Positions 21,417 through 34,965 are shown, counted from the first letter of the stretch. The stretch: DNA of 64,000 nucleotides from Armillaria gallica (GCA_037576215.1 JBANDB010000001.1:3596001-3660000), one strand, 5' to 3'. The notes: generated by a model from the letters alone, not told the origin. Translations and numbers: made by a program.

Positions 21417-24400
21417 TCATATCATACATAATAGCATTCTCCAACCCCGCTTCTTACCAGTTGAGTTAGTTGAGGTTTCCTTATCGATGACTTCCCCCTT
21501 TTCTGAAGCGAGTGTCGAGCGATCCCAGTCCCCTTGCTGTTTGTTCTCGACGGTCAGTCGAGCAGTGTTTGGCGCGAACTCTGGGGCAATGGCCAGGACC
21601 GCATACTCTGTCAATGACAGCTGGCCGGCGTCGTTGGTAGATAGATTCGGGATCTGATGAAAACTTAGTCTCGTTTTGTTTGTATCAAAATCAAAAGCCA
21701 AGACTAACTTCATTAATGAGATTGACCACATCCGTTCCACCGATCTGTGCAACGGGATCCCAAATGCCAGCGTCCGAGGATTTCAACGACGTCCAAGCGG
21801 CTTGCTTTATCGTGTCATCGTTGAGTCGTTCGCCTGTAATACTTTAGCAAGTTGACGATCACATAGAACATCACGATACCAGCATAAGCCTGCAATTTGG
21901 CATACCACTAGAAGCAATTGGGTGTCAGTGCGGTCGTAGGTATATCAACGACTCACGTATGCAAATGCGCCGGGATTAAACGAGATTCCATATCTCGCCA
22001 TCCGGCTACGCGAAAGTCAGGGCAAGCACTAGAAGGTGCTGGTGCTGCTTACTCTGCATTGGACGCAATGACGAGCTTGCAAAAGTCCACCCAAGCTGCG
22101 TCAAAATCAGGTTCATCCGTAATTAATTCCATGGCTTCCATGAGGAATTCCCCGCCCCCAAAAACCATCGAGAGATTGAATCTAACCAGCGTTAAAATAT
22201 CCTAGCTCAGTAGGGGTAACTCGATGACCCACGATTGTTCCGGGCCCGTGCCATAATCTACCAGATGAGCTGTGCTTGGATCCCATCCTACGGCGCCAGT
22301 ATATCCAGTGAAAAGTCCGTACTTGAAAGTGCCTATATCATGCTAAAAGATTTTTCGAGTCAATATCAACCATAATACGTTAGCACTGACCATCCCAGTC
22401 TTGATCCTGTCGAGCCAATGCGAATCGTTCTAGGAAGATCCAGCATCGCCCGTGAGAGCGTCAACCCGAATAACGACGATGCACTCACAGTCCGTTCCCA
22501 TTTAGTGAACCAATTTCCAGCCAAAGTAGTCCAATCTGGTCCAATTCTCACCCGGCCAGGTCCCGCAGCGGGATCAGGAGGGTCCAAAACTTTTCTCAGA
22601 GGCTCCCAGGTCACAATCGTTTCATCAGCCTGCAAAGAATAATCCATGATATCGCCAATAAGCTCGTCCGCTAATCCTCCTCAGCCAATGAGACTAAATT
22701 CTGGTCATGAACGTACCTGTGAGATAGTAGAAGGGTCGTTTCAGCGTGCTTCCCGCAACGCGAGCCTCTTTCGCGCCATCGCCCCAGTGTGAAACATTGT
22801 GTCGACTTCCCAAGCCCGCAAAGGTGCCAATATGATGGAAATCTACTTCAGAAAGATGGCGGGTCATAGCATAGGCCAGGTGGAAGACGTCGGCGCGACC
22901 TGTGCGGAGAAACGACATCCAAAGCCAGAGGTCTGACGCTGAATAGATTTATGAGTGTTTTCATCTTGCTTGTCTGAATCAAGGACCTACAAACTTCTCC
23001 ATTGTCCCAAGCATATCCTCCAACATCGTACCTCCAAGTGTGACGAGTTTCATCGTATGTATGCATTACATCCCCATAATTCCAGAAGCCATAGAACTGT
23101 CTCTGATCAATTTCCTAACACAATGGACGTTGAGTGCAAGTCCTTCTAGACGTAATCGCGAAACCACGCACTGCAACATAGAAGTCAAGCAGAGCGCTCT
23201 TTCTATCTTCGATGTCTTTTGCTCCACTAGTCGTTGGATTCGGAACGTCCCTAGTAATATTTGGCCGACGAACCCTAAATAAAAAGGCTGAACTTGCCAT
23301 CGACCTCCAAACAACCTGTGAGCTGCATAGAATTCAGGGCTTGCCACAATTTGGGGGACATTGGCCTGTTTCCTTAACTTGAAAATTTTGTAGAATGCAT
23401 CAGATGTTTTACTTACGATGGTACTAGCCCACTGAGCGATCGAGTCTCGGGAGGGCGTCGAGTTGACAACTTGCAACGAAATTTCGTACGATCGTCCAAT
23501 ACCTACTGGATTAGGGTCTGGGTCGCCTACATCCTCGTAGGTTAAATCCAACTGAGGACACGCATTGAGAGAGATGTATTTGATGAGGAAGAGAAACTCA
23601 CACCGTGGGCCACGGTATCATAATGTCGCATGTCGATGGCGGGAGCCTTTTGATCCGTTCTTAGAGATCGTGATTAGACCTCGAATGATACTCACTCTTG
23701 GACTATACGCCCACAGGGTGACTGCGGCTGTATCACCTCCTGCACCCCGAATATCAAGGCCCCTGGGGGCGCCTTGCCAGAAATCTAGCGAATCGTCAGA
23801 CAAATAATAGACCTACGGAATTCCACCAACCTCTGAATCCAAATAGAGTCCCACCTCCATTTGCACCCCCGACGTATCCAACTCCTGCCGCTCTTGTCCC
23901 GAAGCCTGCATGGTCAATGAATGATGCACTTCTACCTCCGGTAGACCTCTTCTTGATTGTGAAATGCGCTGGAGACAGCTGGTCTAGCGTGAAGTCCGCC
24001 CATACGGGGAGATCATCGATACCAGAAGAAACTGTGGTTGGCCATGTCGATATATCTGGGGTAGCCTGCCCTTCAAATTGAGGAATGAGAACAGCATCGG
24101 TAGCGTCTCGACGCAAGCCGGACAGTAGCCGGACCGCTTCACCCCATATACCACCATCCGTAGTAGCGAAACGGATATGTCGATCTTGGAGCAGATCACT
24201 GAGGGGAGCTGCAAAGGTCAGGCCCTAATCAAAATGTAAGAGGTGAATCACTAAGTCACAGGTTTTCGCTTACCAGTCCCTTGATGAAATCCTGCGTCTG
24301 ATCACCATCGTATATGAAGAAATGGACCAATCGAATTGAAGTCGCGCCGGCGGAAACATAAAATCTGACAATGAAAGGTAGAAAAGCGACATGCTCTTGC

Positions 24401-25140
24401 CCTGAATACTTCCCAGTGACCTATAGACAGATTGTATTAGGGACAACGTCGGGAACCAAAGCAGCTTAAGGCGCCAGACCTTTATAACTGCACGAACAGG
24501 GCCGCTTTGTTCAACAGTGACGGAGTCTATGGTTCCATTAAGGGCGTAAACACTCGGTTTATCTCCTACAAGCTCCGGTTCGTCCGGACTGTTTTGAAGA
24601 TGGACAACAAGGGACCCGTTCTGAGCCTTAATTTGTCCATCGAGTAAAAGCGATTGGATCAACACGTCGCCAGACGTATTAAAGACAGCTAATGCAGATG
24701 GAATTTCGTGAAATGTCCTAATCCTAAGGGGGAAAAAGTCACCTGTAAATGGACCGGTGGTGACAGTGATCTGTGTAGAAGACTGGGATACAGAAACTGG
24801 TGAGGATGGTTCTGTAGGAGTCTCCGTCGATAAATTAAATGTATCGCTCAGAGGACTATCAGCTGCCAGTGCGTGCCCAGTCCATTTCAAGCTGCCATCT
24901 GGCCAACTGCAGAGGGCTTAGCGATACTAGAAAAGGATACTTTGACAAGACTCACTAGGCTAAAGGCCATGTTTGGATAGGTATAGAAGCGCCCGAGGAT
25001 GTGAGAGCAATTGGAGTCGTCCGGTCAACCTCTCCTTGCGCCCAAGGTATGCCGAAGGACGTTCCCATAGGAAGAATCGGGGGCGCTCCACCGTCAACCC
25101 ATTTCAATGCTACACCGTCAGCTGCTCGTGGTTTGGGCAT
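21417..25140 (-). CDS. exo-rhamnogalacturonan lyase-like protein (PL26 family)
   Basis: More than a dozen exons with short introns can be read from 25140 to 21417. In order they contain PRAADGVALKWVDGGAPP, SFGIPWAQGEV, YWPDGSLKWTGHALAA, HFFIYDGDQTQDFIKGL, RHIRFATTDGG, HRLFGGRW, FYGFWNYGDVMHTYDETR, WRYDVGGYAWDNGE, RHNVSHWGDGAKEARV and a C-terminal all-helical part. This is the layout of the PcRGLX/YetA-like lyases of family PL26, which split rhamnogalacturonan I (pectin backbone) from the end by beta-elimination. The gene therefore points to use of plant cell-wall pectin. The start is uncertain: the open frame runs upstream of ATG 25140 to an acceptor at 25168, so an extra 5' exon, perhaps with a signal peptide, may exist. 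One exon junction near 23250 is unsolved. Confidence 0.85.
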
Positions 25141-27318
25141 CAAGAAAGGACGGAAAGAAAATGGGTTCTGTTTGATGCCATTTTATTATTCTACTCGTCG
25201 CGGGCCGCATTGGCAATTGTCGACATATCACAAGACCCGTTGTTCGTACTGGCGCGTTCACGGCTATTTGGGGGGGCCACTCGTGATATACTGCAAGCTC
25301 TTCGTGATCTGACGAACTTGAATGTTGATCCGAAGTTAAAATAATTCGATCCGTATGGTCGGTTAATCGTAGGTCGCGTTTATGCTGAAGAGGGGATACT
25401 TGTTAGCACGGCGAGAGGAAAGTGGGAAAGCGCTACCTTGAGCATGATATCATATACGACTCTCATCGTCCTGCCATTACTGTCTTCGAATCAAAGTTCG
25501 ATTGTTGAAATTGTTCCTATTCAGGGTCGATCCCAGTGGGCCAAAGCGGTCCGCCTTTGATCAGCTTGAAGGTTCTCTGTCGAACTTGTTTGAGCCCTCT
25601 CATAATCTTCGAAAGTTTTTTAATAGTTCGGGAGGGGTTCGCCGATGTATTCAGCCAGTCGTTGCTAGAAAAGCCGGCAGGCTCAGCTTTGCTTCCCACC
25701 AGCCCGCACTGGGAACCCCCCATCCTCCATTTCAGGGTCTATTAAACATCGCATCATCGGCGTAAATAACTGAATATTCGCGTGGTCAGCGAGGCTTCTA
25801 AAGAACATCGTCGCTAAAGTTTGGTTGATGGCGATGGCGATGGCTTACTCACCTTCATCCTACTGTCATCGTATCTGCAACGACGTTTTCGTCAGAGCGA
25901 TCACCGCTATCGCCTTTCACCCTTGCCTCTCTTCTATTCAACAAATTCTACGCCGTCTTTACCGCACACTCGAAGAATCGCGAAGGAAGTCGTTCTTTCA
26001 GCAGGAACGTTGTCATACATCTCGCGAGGCCCGACCTTGGTGCCTAGGATGCAAACTTTGATGATCATTATGGATATAAGTACTGCGTGTCCGGGTCACG
26101 CCGAGGGGGCGCAGATGTTCTGAAGACCGACCAAAGGCTTGAAAAGCTGCACTTCGATTCTACCGACAGACTCAAGTGGCGAGGGATTCTGGGAGATGCG
26201 AGAAATCGATGATTTAGGAAATTGTACGAAATGTAAAGCATATGAGGTCAGGCGAGGCCCAGCATATGTCATATCTGTCACGGGTGGCGTTTGAAGAGGC
26301 GACACGGTCACATGACGTTTGCCCCCATAGAGCATGACTTTGGCATTACTTATGGCAAAGACTTAGTAATTCTTAGATGAAGTAGAATAATGTGCCTGTG
26401 AAATCCATGAAATATTTTGGACTAGTTCATGGCCATTTCGGCGATCTCGGAGGCCCTCTAGTGCGCTTGAAGTCCGCAAAACACGGTTCAGGACGAAGTC
26501 CGAACCTACGTTCATCATCCACGAGACCACCCCTGACTGTCAAGCTGTATGAAAACAGCTGCAACATACTAACCTGACGTAGACATCGTCCACTGGCCTA
26601 GGTAATTCAACACAGTAGCATGATCAGATGATATGCTCCGCTCGTCCAAATAAATATTCTTCATTGGTTTGAGGACCAGCACGAGTTATCTACTTCCCAT
26701 GGCAGTCGTACAAGAATATCACAGTACCACGAACTTGCGGCACAACTCCTACCAGCAGATCGTCCCCGCGGAGGTCTGCGTCGGGGGGAGCAAGCCATTA
26801 AATTCAATCTGATAGACCGCGTGTGAAGGTACAACGCGGAGTTCTAGTAAGAAGAGCCGTACCCTCGACTTGGGCTCAGGCTTGAAGTCTCCCCGGATTT
26901 TTTCACTTCAGGTCCTCCGGCCTTTAGAGTGTGGTGATGGTGTTGTCATCATGAGGTACCTTTTGAACTCCAGACAGGTCAAACCAAGGCAGTGCGATTG
27001 TATCTCCACTCGGATGTCAATAACCTTAAGACATCACTTGTGTAGACACGATCAATGACTCATAACTTGAAGCATGCGTGGATCCGTCATCCTCGTACAT
27101 TTTCCCTGACGCAGAGACAGACTCCGCGCACCGACCTGTACCTACCGTTTGCCCGCGCTCGGTACACCTCCAATGGAGATACAGCAAACCTTTCTGTCTG
27201 GATGGCAGGGGGGATGTTCAGAACGATGAAAAAATTTCCGAAATTATTCTAAGTCCGTTCCGTTCGGGAAATTTCTTGTCCACAATGGCCTGTCATTTGC
27301 TGCAAACGCATGGCAACA
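25141..27318. other. 2.2 kb without an intact gene, possible gene relics
   Basis: No set of exons can be joined here. Short protein-like fragments occur: IAKEVVLSAGTLSY on the plus strand near 25980, which resembles a motif of GMC oxidoreductases, and KRHVTVSPLQTPPVTDMTYA on the minus strand near 26310. They lie on different strands and are bounded by stops, so they may be decayed genes or chance. Confidence 0.35.
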
Positions 27319-29422
27319 TCACTTCAATTTCGGCGTATCCTGCAAAACGTTCCGTACACCCTGTTTCCAAACCCCGATCTCTTTCTCTAACGATACAAGG
27401 GCCTCCCGGACATGGCGGCCAATCTCTCCACCTTCATTCACCATACCAAATCCAATCATAAGTGAATTCCTCGCGCGCATGAACGTATCAAGGGCGAGCT
27501 TTAGCCTGGGTGGGCCAGACGGAGGATAGATCCCCGGTCCATTGGTCTCACGCGGAGAAGGCTCATCCACAGCAAGTATCTTGGCTAATTCGGCAAGCGC
27601 AATTCCAAGCACCGGATGGCCCTCTCTGTGAATACTGGCTAATCCTGTAATTGCCTTCCTCGCCACTCGGATGGTATCATCAAGGTATTCTTGAGTGCAC
27701 GGTGATGGAAACGATGATATGAGAAAGGATTTATGTAAAATAGTTAGCCCGAGGAGAGGGTGGCAGGATGGCGTCAGACCGGCAGAGGTGAGTATAGGAA
27801 TGAGCTTGGTTGTCAATTGTCTTGCCTTAGCTGGATCTGTACAAAAGAATCAGTCAACGAACGGGAAGGGGGAAAGGTTTCACCTTTGAATTGTACGGCT
27901 GTAGCTTTGTCGAGTGCTTCTTGGCCTACGCGAACAGCATCTAACACCGCATCAGTCGACTGAACAGCCGATTTGCATTCATTGCATCTGGTGAGCGGGT
28001 TCTCTGTCGACTAGGTCAATATGAGGAAGCGCGTAACAGCCAGAACCCGGTCAAACCTTCTGTCGGTAGTGGACACATCCCTCCGCATGCTTTTGGGCAC
28101 CACATGGACTCCCGAGGATCCACATCTAGATGGGACTCGCATAGCTGACACCTGCAGTCAAAGTGGTAAGTTTCTTTGAGGCCCTCTTGGCGGAGGGATC
28201 GCGGCAGAGTCGTATCGATGTAAGCCGTCATGATCTGCCAAATACACTTAGGGGTAAAGAACGGAGCTGCAGGGATGGCATACCTCTTCGCCGGGTACAA
28301 TATTGCGTAGCACGACAACGTGCATGAGTGGTTCCTCTGCCTGCGGGTTCGCCGATGCTCGGGGAAACACGATGACGGCGTTCGGATCGCAGGAGTGGTT
28401 TATGAGTGCAACTGTAGGCGAAACGGATGCACCGAGGGGACACAATGCGGCGTCTGTGATGGTAAAAGTATTTGTAGTGAACTAGAGGACAGACATTAAA
28501 AACACATGCGATGAATGTATGCAAGGACACTCACGCGTGATATCAAATCTACAAGGTCGCCTGACGAGTTGATCCCAAACTGTCGTAGCTCGTCGGGGGA
28601 AGAGAGACCCAGATATTGAACAAGTGAATGGGCAAGATGTGCATATAGTTCTGAGGTAGAAAGCGGCAGACTTTTCCGGTCTGGAAGAAGATGAGACGGG
28701 AGAAGTTTGAATATCGGCGATCACTTACGAGATTGCATAGCGTCCAACTCTCCAGTCTGGAAAAGGAGTTAAGCAAGGAAGGGGAGAGACAAATAGTGAA
28801 ATCAACACCCACCCAGACACTATCTAGTCCTTTCCTCTGTTTCTTCCACAAGATGCGACCCATGCATCGTATGGCGTCGCTAGGTATCGAAAGGTCGTCA
28901 GAGGGTGCTGCTTTAGACCAACGCTGAAGAGATGTACATTCATGTTTGTGGACAGACCAATCCTTAGTCTGGCAGGTCTGCACAACGGATAAGGGACCAG
29001 ACTGGTACAAACGGAAGCGTTACTTACCGAATCGCAGTACCACACTGAACGACACTGGGTGCATCGTTTCAGACCGGAAGGAGGTGCAACTCCAAAGCAC
29101 GCCGAGCAGTAGCCATCCAGCTTTTCTGTTGAAAGCACTGCGACGTGGGGTTTCACAGCAAACAAGACTTGGCCTTTGAGAAGGTCAGCACTTCCGCTGA
29201 GTCTTGCGTATAGGTAGACATACCCGCTTTGAGATTCGCTTTGCTCCATAGGCCCCGTCCTGAGGTATCACAAGTCCGTATTTCTGTGCTAAGCGGCAAG
29301 TCGCGGTAAAGTGGAAGAGACGGCGGCTGTTCCAAAGGTACCCCCTTGGTGTCCTTCCTCGTAGGTGCTCCGGTTACATAGGATTTGGTTTTTCTGGAGG
29401 CGCGTAGATCGCTGAATGACAT
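27319..29422 (-). CDS. SET and MYND domain protein (SMYD-type lysine methyltransferase)
   Basis: Nine exons join in phase, beginning with 29422-29224, 29173-29028 and 28977-28813 and ending at 27319. The protein opens with a split SET domain (GRGLWSKANLKAGQVLFAV), then a MYND zinc finger with CSACFG..CTQCRSVWYC..CQTKDWSVHKHEC, then the SET core with ALINHSCDPNAV (the NHSCxPN cofactor knot motif) and GEEIMTAYID with its tyrosine. A post-SET cysteine cluster (FDCRCQLC, further Cys pairs) and a helical C-terminal part follow. SMYD enzymes move methyl groups from SAM to lysines of histones or other proteins. All core residues I can identify are kept, so the enzyme should be active. The start MSFSDLRASRK was preferred because it is followed by an unbroken exon. 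The gene diverges from the Atg27 gene. Confidence 0.9.
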
Positions 29423-29806
29423 CGTCAAAGCTTTCTTCACTTGAGGGTAAGAGCAGGCAATGGAGCCGCAATGCCGGGACGTCTTTTGCCTTCCGATCAT
29501 ACTCCGCTGCCTTATCGGCACGGTCTGCCGTTTATAGGTTCAATGTCGTATCTGACTACCATGGGCGCCGAGCGGTGGTTGTGCGACACTCAAGGGCCCC
29601 ACCAGCACAGAGATCGCCACAAGCACGCGATAGTACCACACAGCCTCTTCAGGCATTCCTAATCTTGGCACTTCTTCGCAGTATCACTATTAACGCCAAC
29701 TCGTGACGCTGCCGTCGGTCCGGACCTGATTCTCTATTCCCTTGTTATCACTGGCAATGCTTGGCTATTCAGTACATCCCACGGCTGCTAGCGTCTTACT
29801 GACAGG
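29423..29806. promoter_or_regulatory. shared upstream region of SMYD and Atg27 genes
   Basis: About 380 bp lie between two genes that are read in opposite directions, so they must contain both promoters and probably the missing first exon of the Atg27 gene. I see no clear TATA pair or repeated operator. The role is inferred from position only. Confidence 0.45.
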
Positions 29807-30963
29807 ATGGATCCTACCGCGCTCCGATGTAGTTTTCAAATCGACGACCACCTGTTCGATCTATGCCCTATTACCGCGTCGCATCCGGGACCGCAGACGA
29901 TATCTCTGGATGAAGAGACACCTCCCACGCGTACGAGAAGCACTTACAGTATCAGCCTTGACGGCCCATTGAAACGCAATGGAACGTTACCAGCAGAACT
30001 TCAGGTACTTGCATACATACTTTGCCGGAGCGACTGTCGTCCTGATTGCCTATGAGTGTCCTGACCGAACTTGGATATGCCTGACCGGTCGGTTCTTCGT
30101 TCGACGCAGAATATGGAACTCACCAGGATAGACGTATAGTTACCAATGCACGGCCAAACCGACCTTCGGAGCCCACACGCGTCACGAATGTCATACCTAT
30201 AGCAGTCGATCCGAATCTCAATCCCACAATCAAGTTTGGAGCAAAGGCGAAGCTAGACGACCGTCACCGTAGGTTTCCATGGCGAAACGAAGTGCAACTG
30301 TATCTAAATGTGTTTTAGCACCGTTACAAGTGACACTCCACGGCGGCTCATACACAAGTAGGAATGTGAAGCAGAAGGCTACGTTTCAGTTTGTGTGTGA
30401 CCACAATGCCGAAGAGGTAAGTTAGAGTAATGGTACTCAACCAACTTATTCACACAACCCAACTCAGCCTACTGAACCCGAATTTGCATGGTCCTTCAAT
30501 GGCACACACGCTTTTACATGGAAATCGAAACACGCCTGCTCAACCATAGTCTCAGGATCCCCAACTAGCCCGTCAGAGCCCGACCCAGATCCTCCTGCGG
30601 AACCCCCGCATGATCCTGACGAGGTCCCCGTTCATGAAGCAAGACTTCTTCCGCTATTCCTCATATTCTTCGCTATTTCGTGAGTTTAATGCCGGCTCCC
30701 TTGATGCCAACGCTAACTTTGATAGGTCTTTTATCGTCATCCGCTTTATTTACCCAATGAGTCGTCGTCGGCGTATGCGTCATACCAAGTTTAGACCATC
30801 CTCTTCGCGGCTGTTGGAATGGGCGCAACAGGCCGGATTCACTGATGTGGACTCCGATGCGGAGTCGAACGAGTCGGGTATTGATGAGGAGATACCGCTG
30901 ACGCTTCGCATGTATGGAAGTGCTCCTAGCACGGGGGTCGTCTACGGGAGTACGAGCAAATAG
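29807..30963 (+). CDS. ATG27: autophagy-related protein 27 (Atg27)
   Basis: Six exons can be read. They encode CSFQIDDHLFDLCPI, STYSISLDGPLKRNGTLP, CPDRTWICLT, then VTNARPNRPSEPTRVTNVIP, PPLQVTLHGGSY..FQFVCD, and EFAWSFNGTHAFTWKSKHAC. This is the mannose-6-phosphate-receptor-like luminal domain of Atg27, with its paired cysteines. One transmembrane segment (LLPLFLIFFAISSFIVIRF, split by an intron) and an Arg-rich cytosolic tail follow. Atg27 is a type I membrane protein that cycles between Golgi, vacuole and Atg9 vesicles in autophagy. The N-terminal signal peptide must lie in an upstream exon that I could not identify between 29560 and 29800. ATG 29807 follows an acceptor-like CAG and is not a convincing start. 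Confidence 0.85.
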
Positions 30964-32890
30964 CGGAATTGTGCATACTTATTTGATGATTTCAGAAGAG
31001 TATTGAACTGCTTTGTTTGAACTCTAGGCCCTCCATCTATCAATGTCAACGCGAAGGCTGTAATGAAAATCCGTCGATTCGTCCGCCGTTTCTTGCTTCC
31101 ATCGAACTTGGTAGCCTCGTGCGGCATTAATTTGCATTAATACAGGCATTTTCTTCGATTCAAGTTCGCAGAAATGGAACTGTCACTGGATGGTGATCCC
31201 AGGTCCAACGGATCGTTGTATCCATATGAAGGGAGAACCTCCGACGACATGCTTCTTGACGATGATCCCCAACTTTATCGAAGTCCTGAATGAGAAGGTC
31301 CTTGTGTGCTGCTTGTAGAAGGAGCTGGACCTTTGTCGGAAGGCGGTGAGGAAACGCACCCGACGTTATTAACCCGTTTTCCTCAGAATCTCTTCACTAT
31401 GTTTTCTGGTCTTGACATTGAAACGCGTCGCTTTTTAGTGGGTCTCTAAAATAAGTTGATCTAGGAATAGCCACCTAATCCTTCTTCTCATAGGCACCAT
31501 GTATGCGCCGCTTTTCTGCAGCATCGTTCTTCGTCGGACCCATGTACAAACACCCTTCAACCGTCCTTTGCATTATATTGATCCGGCGCGGATTATTGAC
31601 CGGGAATGGTGGCTCGTTTGCCACTTGTCCAATTTTGCGAGAGAAAAGAAAGGCCTTTAATCTCCTCTTCGCAGCGCTTGGGATCAAGAATACGGCTTAT
31701 GGATCCAGAGCGTCTCCAGCTTGCAAGTCCAAAGTTGCCCAATCCGTCACTCGCGTATCCTCGGATTTGGAGTCGATGACGCGTCGAAGAAAGACTTGGC
31801 GCGTACACCGCGCCCGGTTGGAATGGTTAACTAATTTTGTCGATTCCTCAAATTACGGCTGTTCGTGTACGATCGCCGGCGAATTGGAGTCTTCAATCCA
31901 ATAGAAACGGCATGGATGAATACGAAAAGGAATATCTATTACGACAAGTTGGCCCTGGGTACGTTGGTAGGGGATGGGCGTCTAACCCTTTTCCGCATTC
32001 TAACGTACTTTTTCTATGAACGGAGTAACTCCTCGCTGAGGACAGGACCTCGCAGTGGCATCCCCCGTGGAGAAAGTTTTCGTACACATTGGACTTATCA
32101 GAAGTATACCTCTTTGGCTGCCGTCCCTGCCTGACTCCAGACCTGTATTTCCCAAGCTCGCCGGCGGAGATCACCTCTCAGTCGACGAAGTTGGTACGAT
32201 TTACCTCGTCGTTCTGTGTAGAAAACCCCATGGATTTGAGCATCGCGGGTACTGGTCGCATCCGCGCAGGCAGGAAGACTGCATTCCGACTGTCTGTTAG
32301 GGAATTGATGAATGCGGTTTGGTGGTCATCCATCTCTCATCCGCTAACCTAGGGCGATTGGGGATACTCTTACTGTGAAGATTTAGCTCGGCACATTCTA
32401 TTGAATCTATCGAGTTGTCAAGGGCCAGGGGGGATCTTGGGCATTCTGCTTACTATTATAGATTATGCCATGCCTGCCACTCACGGGGTTCTGACACGTC
32501 GGGGCCGCCTGCATTTATATCTCGAGTTTGTTTTCGTTTTTGTTTGGAATTGAATGAAATTTTTGGTGCAGTATGAAAGTCGCGAGAGGGGGGAAGCCGG
32601 TCATCAAATAAAGGAACGCGTGAGGGAGCAAGCTCAAGGAAACAACAGTTAGGGACAGGGGAGTGGGGATAACGGGCGTTGCCGATCAAAGTGTCTTCTG
32701 TAATTTCTAATCGCCTTTGCGTTGATGGGAGTTCTAGCTTTCCCATTTACTGTATTAACGATACACGAACACGACAAGCATCCGGGATCTCCGCTATAAT
32801 CGCCTCTATCATTCTGCTATTATGGCGCCCTAACTCCTCGGCAGCAATGTTATAAGAACCCATCCTCCATCCCTCCCACACCATACCGCC
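30964..32890. other. 1.9 kb without a recognisable gene
   Basis: ORFs of up to 133 codons (31503-31904 plus) exist but have no domain, are overlapped by equal ORFs on the other strand and do not join to neighbours with good splice sites. No inverted ends were seen. The last about 100 bp should be the amidase promoter. Confidence 0.5.
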
Positions 32891-34965
32891 ATGGGCTCCC
32901 TTCACCGTGCTTGGTCAGTCCTATGTTTTTTATTCGCGACATATCTTCTCATTATTCTCCAGTGCGTGGAAGCGAGACGACCGCCAGCGCAAGATCGATG
33001 CGCTCCCCGTCACGTACAAAGAGCCTCTGACCCCTGCAGAAGAGAAAATCCACGCCCTTCCATTGGCGACGCTTGTTACTCAATGTCGATCCGGCCTCTT
33101 GAATCCTGCGGACGTCATGCAGGCGTATGCAAAGAAGATGCTTGTTGCCCAGAAGGAATCCAACTGCATCACTGATATCATGGTCAGTCATGCCCTCGAA
33201 TCACCGTCTCTCGCCCATTGCGGGCCAGGTGCAGATTCAGATACACGTGCCGAAGATTCACGGCCCTTGCTGGGTGTTCCTGTCAGTGTCAAAGGTACGC
33301 GTCTATCGTTCTTCCGGTACAATTTCTAACTAACCCTCTACAGACTCTTTCGACATTGAGGGTCACGACACGACCATCGGTCTTGCTCGTTTTTCAAACA
33401 AACCTGCCCAGACCTCTGCGCCCATCATACGTCTCCTTCGGGATGCCGGTGCCCTCATCCATGTCAAGACCACCGTCCCTACTGCACTCTTTTCGATGGA
33501 AACAGAGTCTGATCTCTTCGGTCGAACCACCAACCCGTACAAGGCTACCCATGGTGTTGGTGCCTCTACCGGTGGCGGCGGCGCCCTCGTAGCTTGGGGC
33601 GGGAGTATGGTTGAAGTCGGAAGTGACGTCGCAGGAAGCGTTCGGATCCCCGCCCACACCTGTGGAATATGGAGCATGAAGGGAAGCGTCGGACGATTCC
33701 CAGTCTTGGGCAACATGTCGCCGATGACAGGTCTCGAGGCGGTGCCTATATTGACCGGCCCACTAGCAAACAGTTTGGACAACCTGGAGGAGTTCTACAA
33801 ACGGGTCATTGACATGGAGCCCTGGACGTATGACCATACGGTATGCTTTTTTTTTGTGCTAGTTTCGGCGCTATCGTTTACGAGATTATCCTAGTGCGTT
33901 CCTCTACAGTGGCGTCCATTAGACTTATTGGAAGAAGGTCGAAAGCTGAAATGGGGTGTCATTTGGTCCGATCGTACGTGAATCACCGTCGTACCCACAC
34001 CCCTCGTGACGTTGTTGATTTAGATACAATACCCCCAACACCTGCCTGTAAACGTGCACTATCCACTGTCGTCGGAGCTCTCAAAGCGGATGGTCATGAA
34101 GTCGTGGATTTGTGAGTTGTTTGACTCTTGGCACCTTCAGTGCACTAACACCTCGTTAGCTCACCGCCAATTGAGGAAGTATTGGGCGTTGGGTATCAAA
34201 TAGTGTTCGCAGACGGAGGTAATTCTGCCCTGGTTAAACTTTAAAGATTCCGTTCTTGATTGACACATGTGCAAAGGTCGTCAAATCCGCAACGTCCTTC
34301 TTCCCGGAGAAACCCTCAATGCGGCATTAGTTTCTGTCCTCAAACATGTTAGCCGTTCACGTTTCGGGAGAACCATCCGAAGATTGTGGTCGTTCATCAC
34401 CGGAAACTCGGAGGCTGAGTACCCGGACATATTACAGGAGAAGAACATCGTCGAGGAGCGGCAACTTATCGTCCAGCGCGATGAATTGCGACAGCAATGG
34501 CACGACAAGTGGCAAAACGAGGGACTAGACTTTGTTTTGACTATCACTTTCCCCTTTCCCGCACTGGAAAATGGCGACGGCGAGAAAGCCTCTCTGATGA
34601 GCGCCAGCTACACATTTCTATTCAACCTGGTACATCTAATTTCCCCCCTCCTTCCTTTCTCAAGCTAACCGATTTTTTCGCAGCTGGACTATTCGGCGGG
34701 CGTCCTTCCGGTCACGAACGTACGGAAGGACCTTGATTCCCTCCCTGTGGATTTTCAATCGACTTCGATGTATCAATCACTGTCTGCTCCCGCCCGCCAA
34801 GCGTGGTCAACGTACGATGCGGAGAAGATGGACGGTCTGCCCCTGAGCGTCCAGGTGGTAGGTCGCCGGTTCGAAGAAGAGAAGGTGTTTGCTGGTATGA
34901 GGGTCATCGAAGCCGCACTGAAGAAGAAGAATGTGCTATTTATTGGCAAGAAGGACGCTGTTTAG
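32891..34965 (+). CDS. amidase (amidase-signature family, FAAH/acetamidase-like)
   Basis: Eight exons join in phase. A tiny first exon encodes MGSLHRA and the second continues WKRDDRQRKIDALPV. The catalytic Lys lies in LLGVPVSVKDSFDIEGHD, where an intron splits the motif. The serine-rich core reads GASTGGGGALVAWGGS, and the nucleophile Ser lies in GSDVAGSVRIPAH. The Ser-Ser-Lys triad of amidase-signature enzymes is therefore present, although the usual GGSSGGE has become GASTGGG. The rest matches fungal amidases (LKWGVIWSD, TPACKRALSTVVGALK, PLSVQVVGRRFEEEKV). The length of about 560 residues is normal. The reaction is hydrolysis of a carboxylic or fatty acid amide. The true substrate cannot be read from sequence. 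No signal peptide is visible. Confidence 0.9.

Noticed and set aside
31503..32134. possible transposase remnant (string NPIETAWMNTKRN)
   Set aside because: It only resembles the end of a DDE domain over a dozen residues, with no catalytic residues or inverted ends around it.
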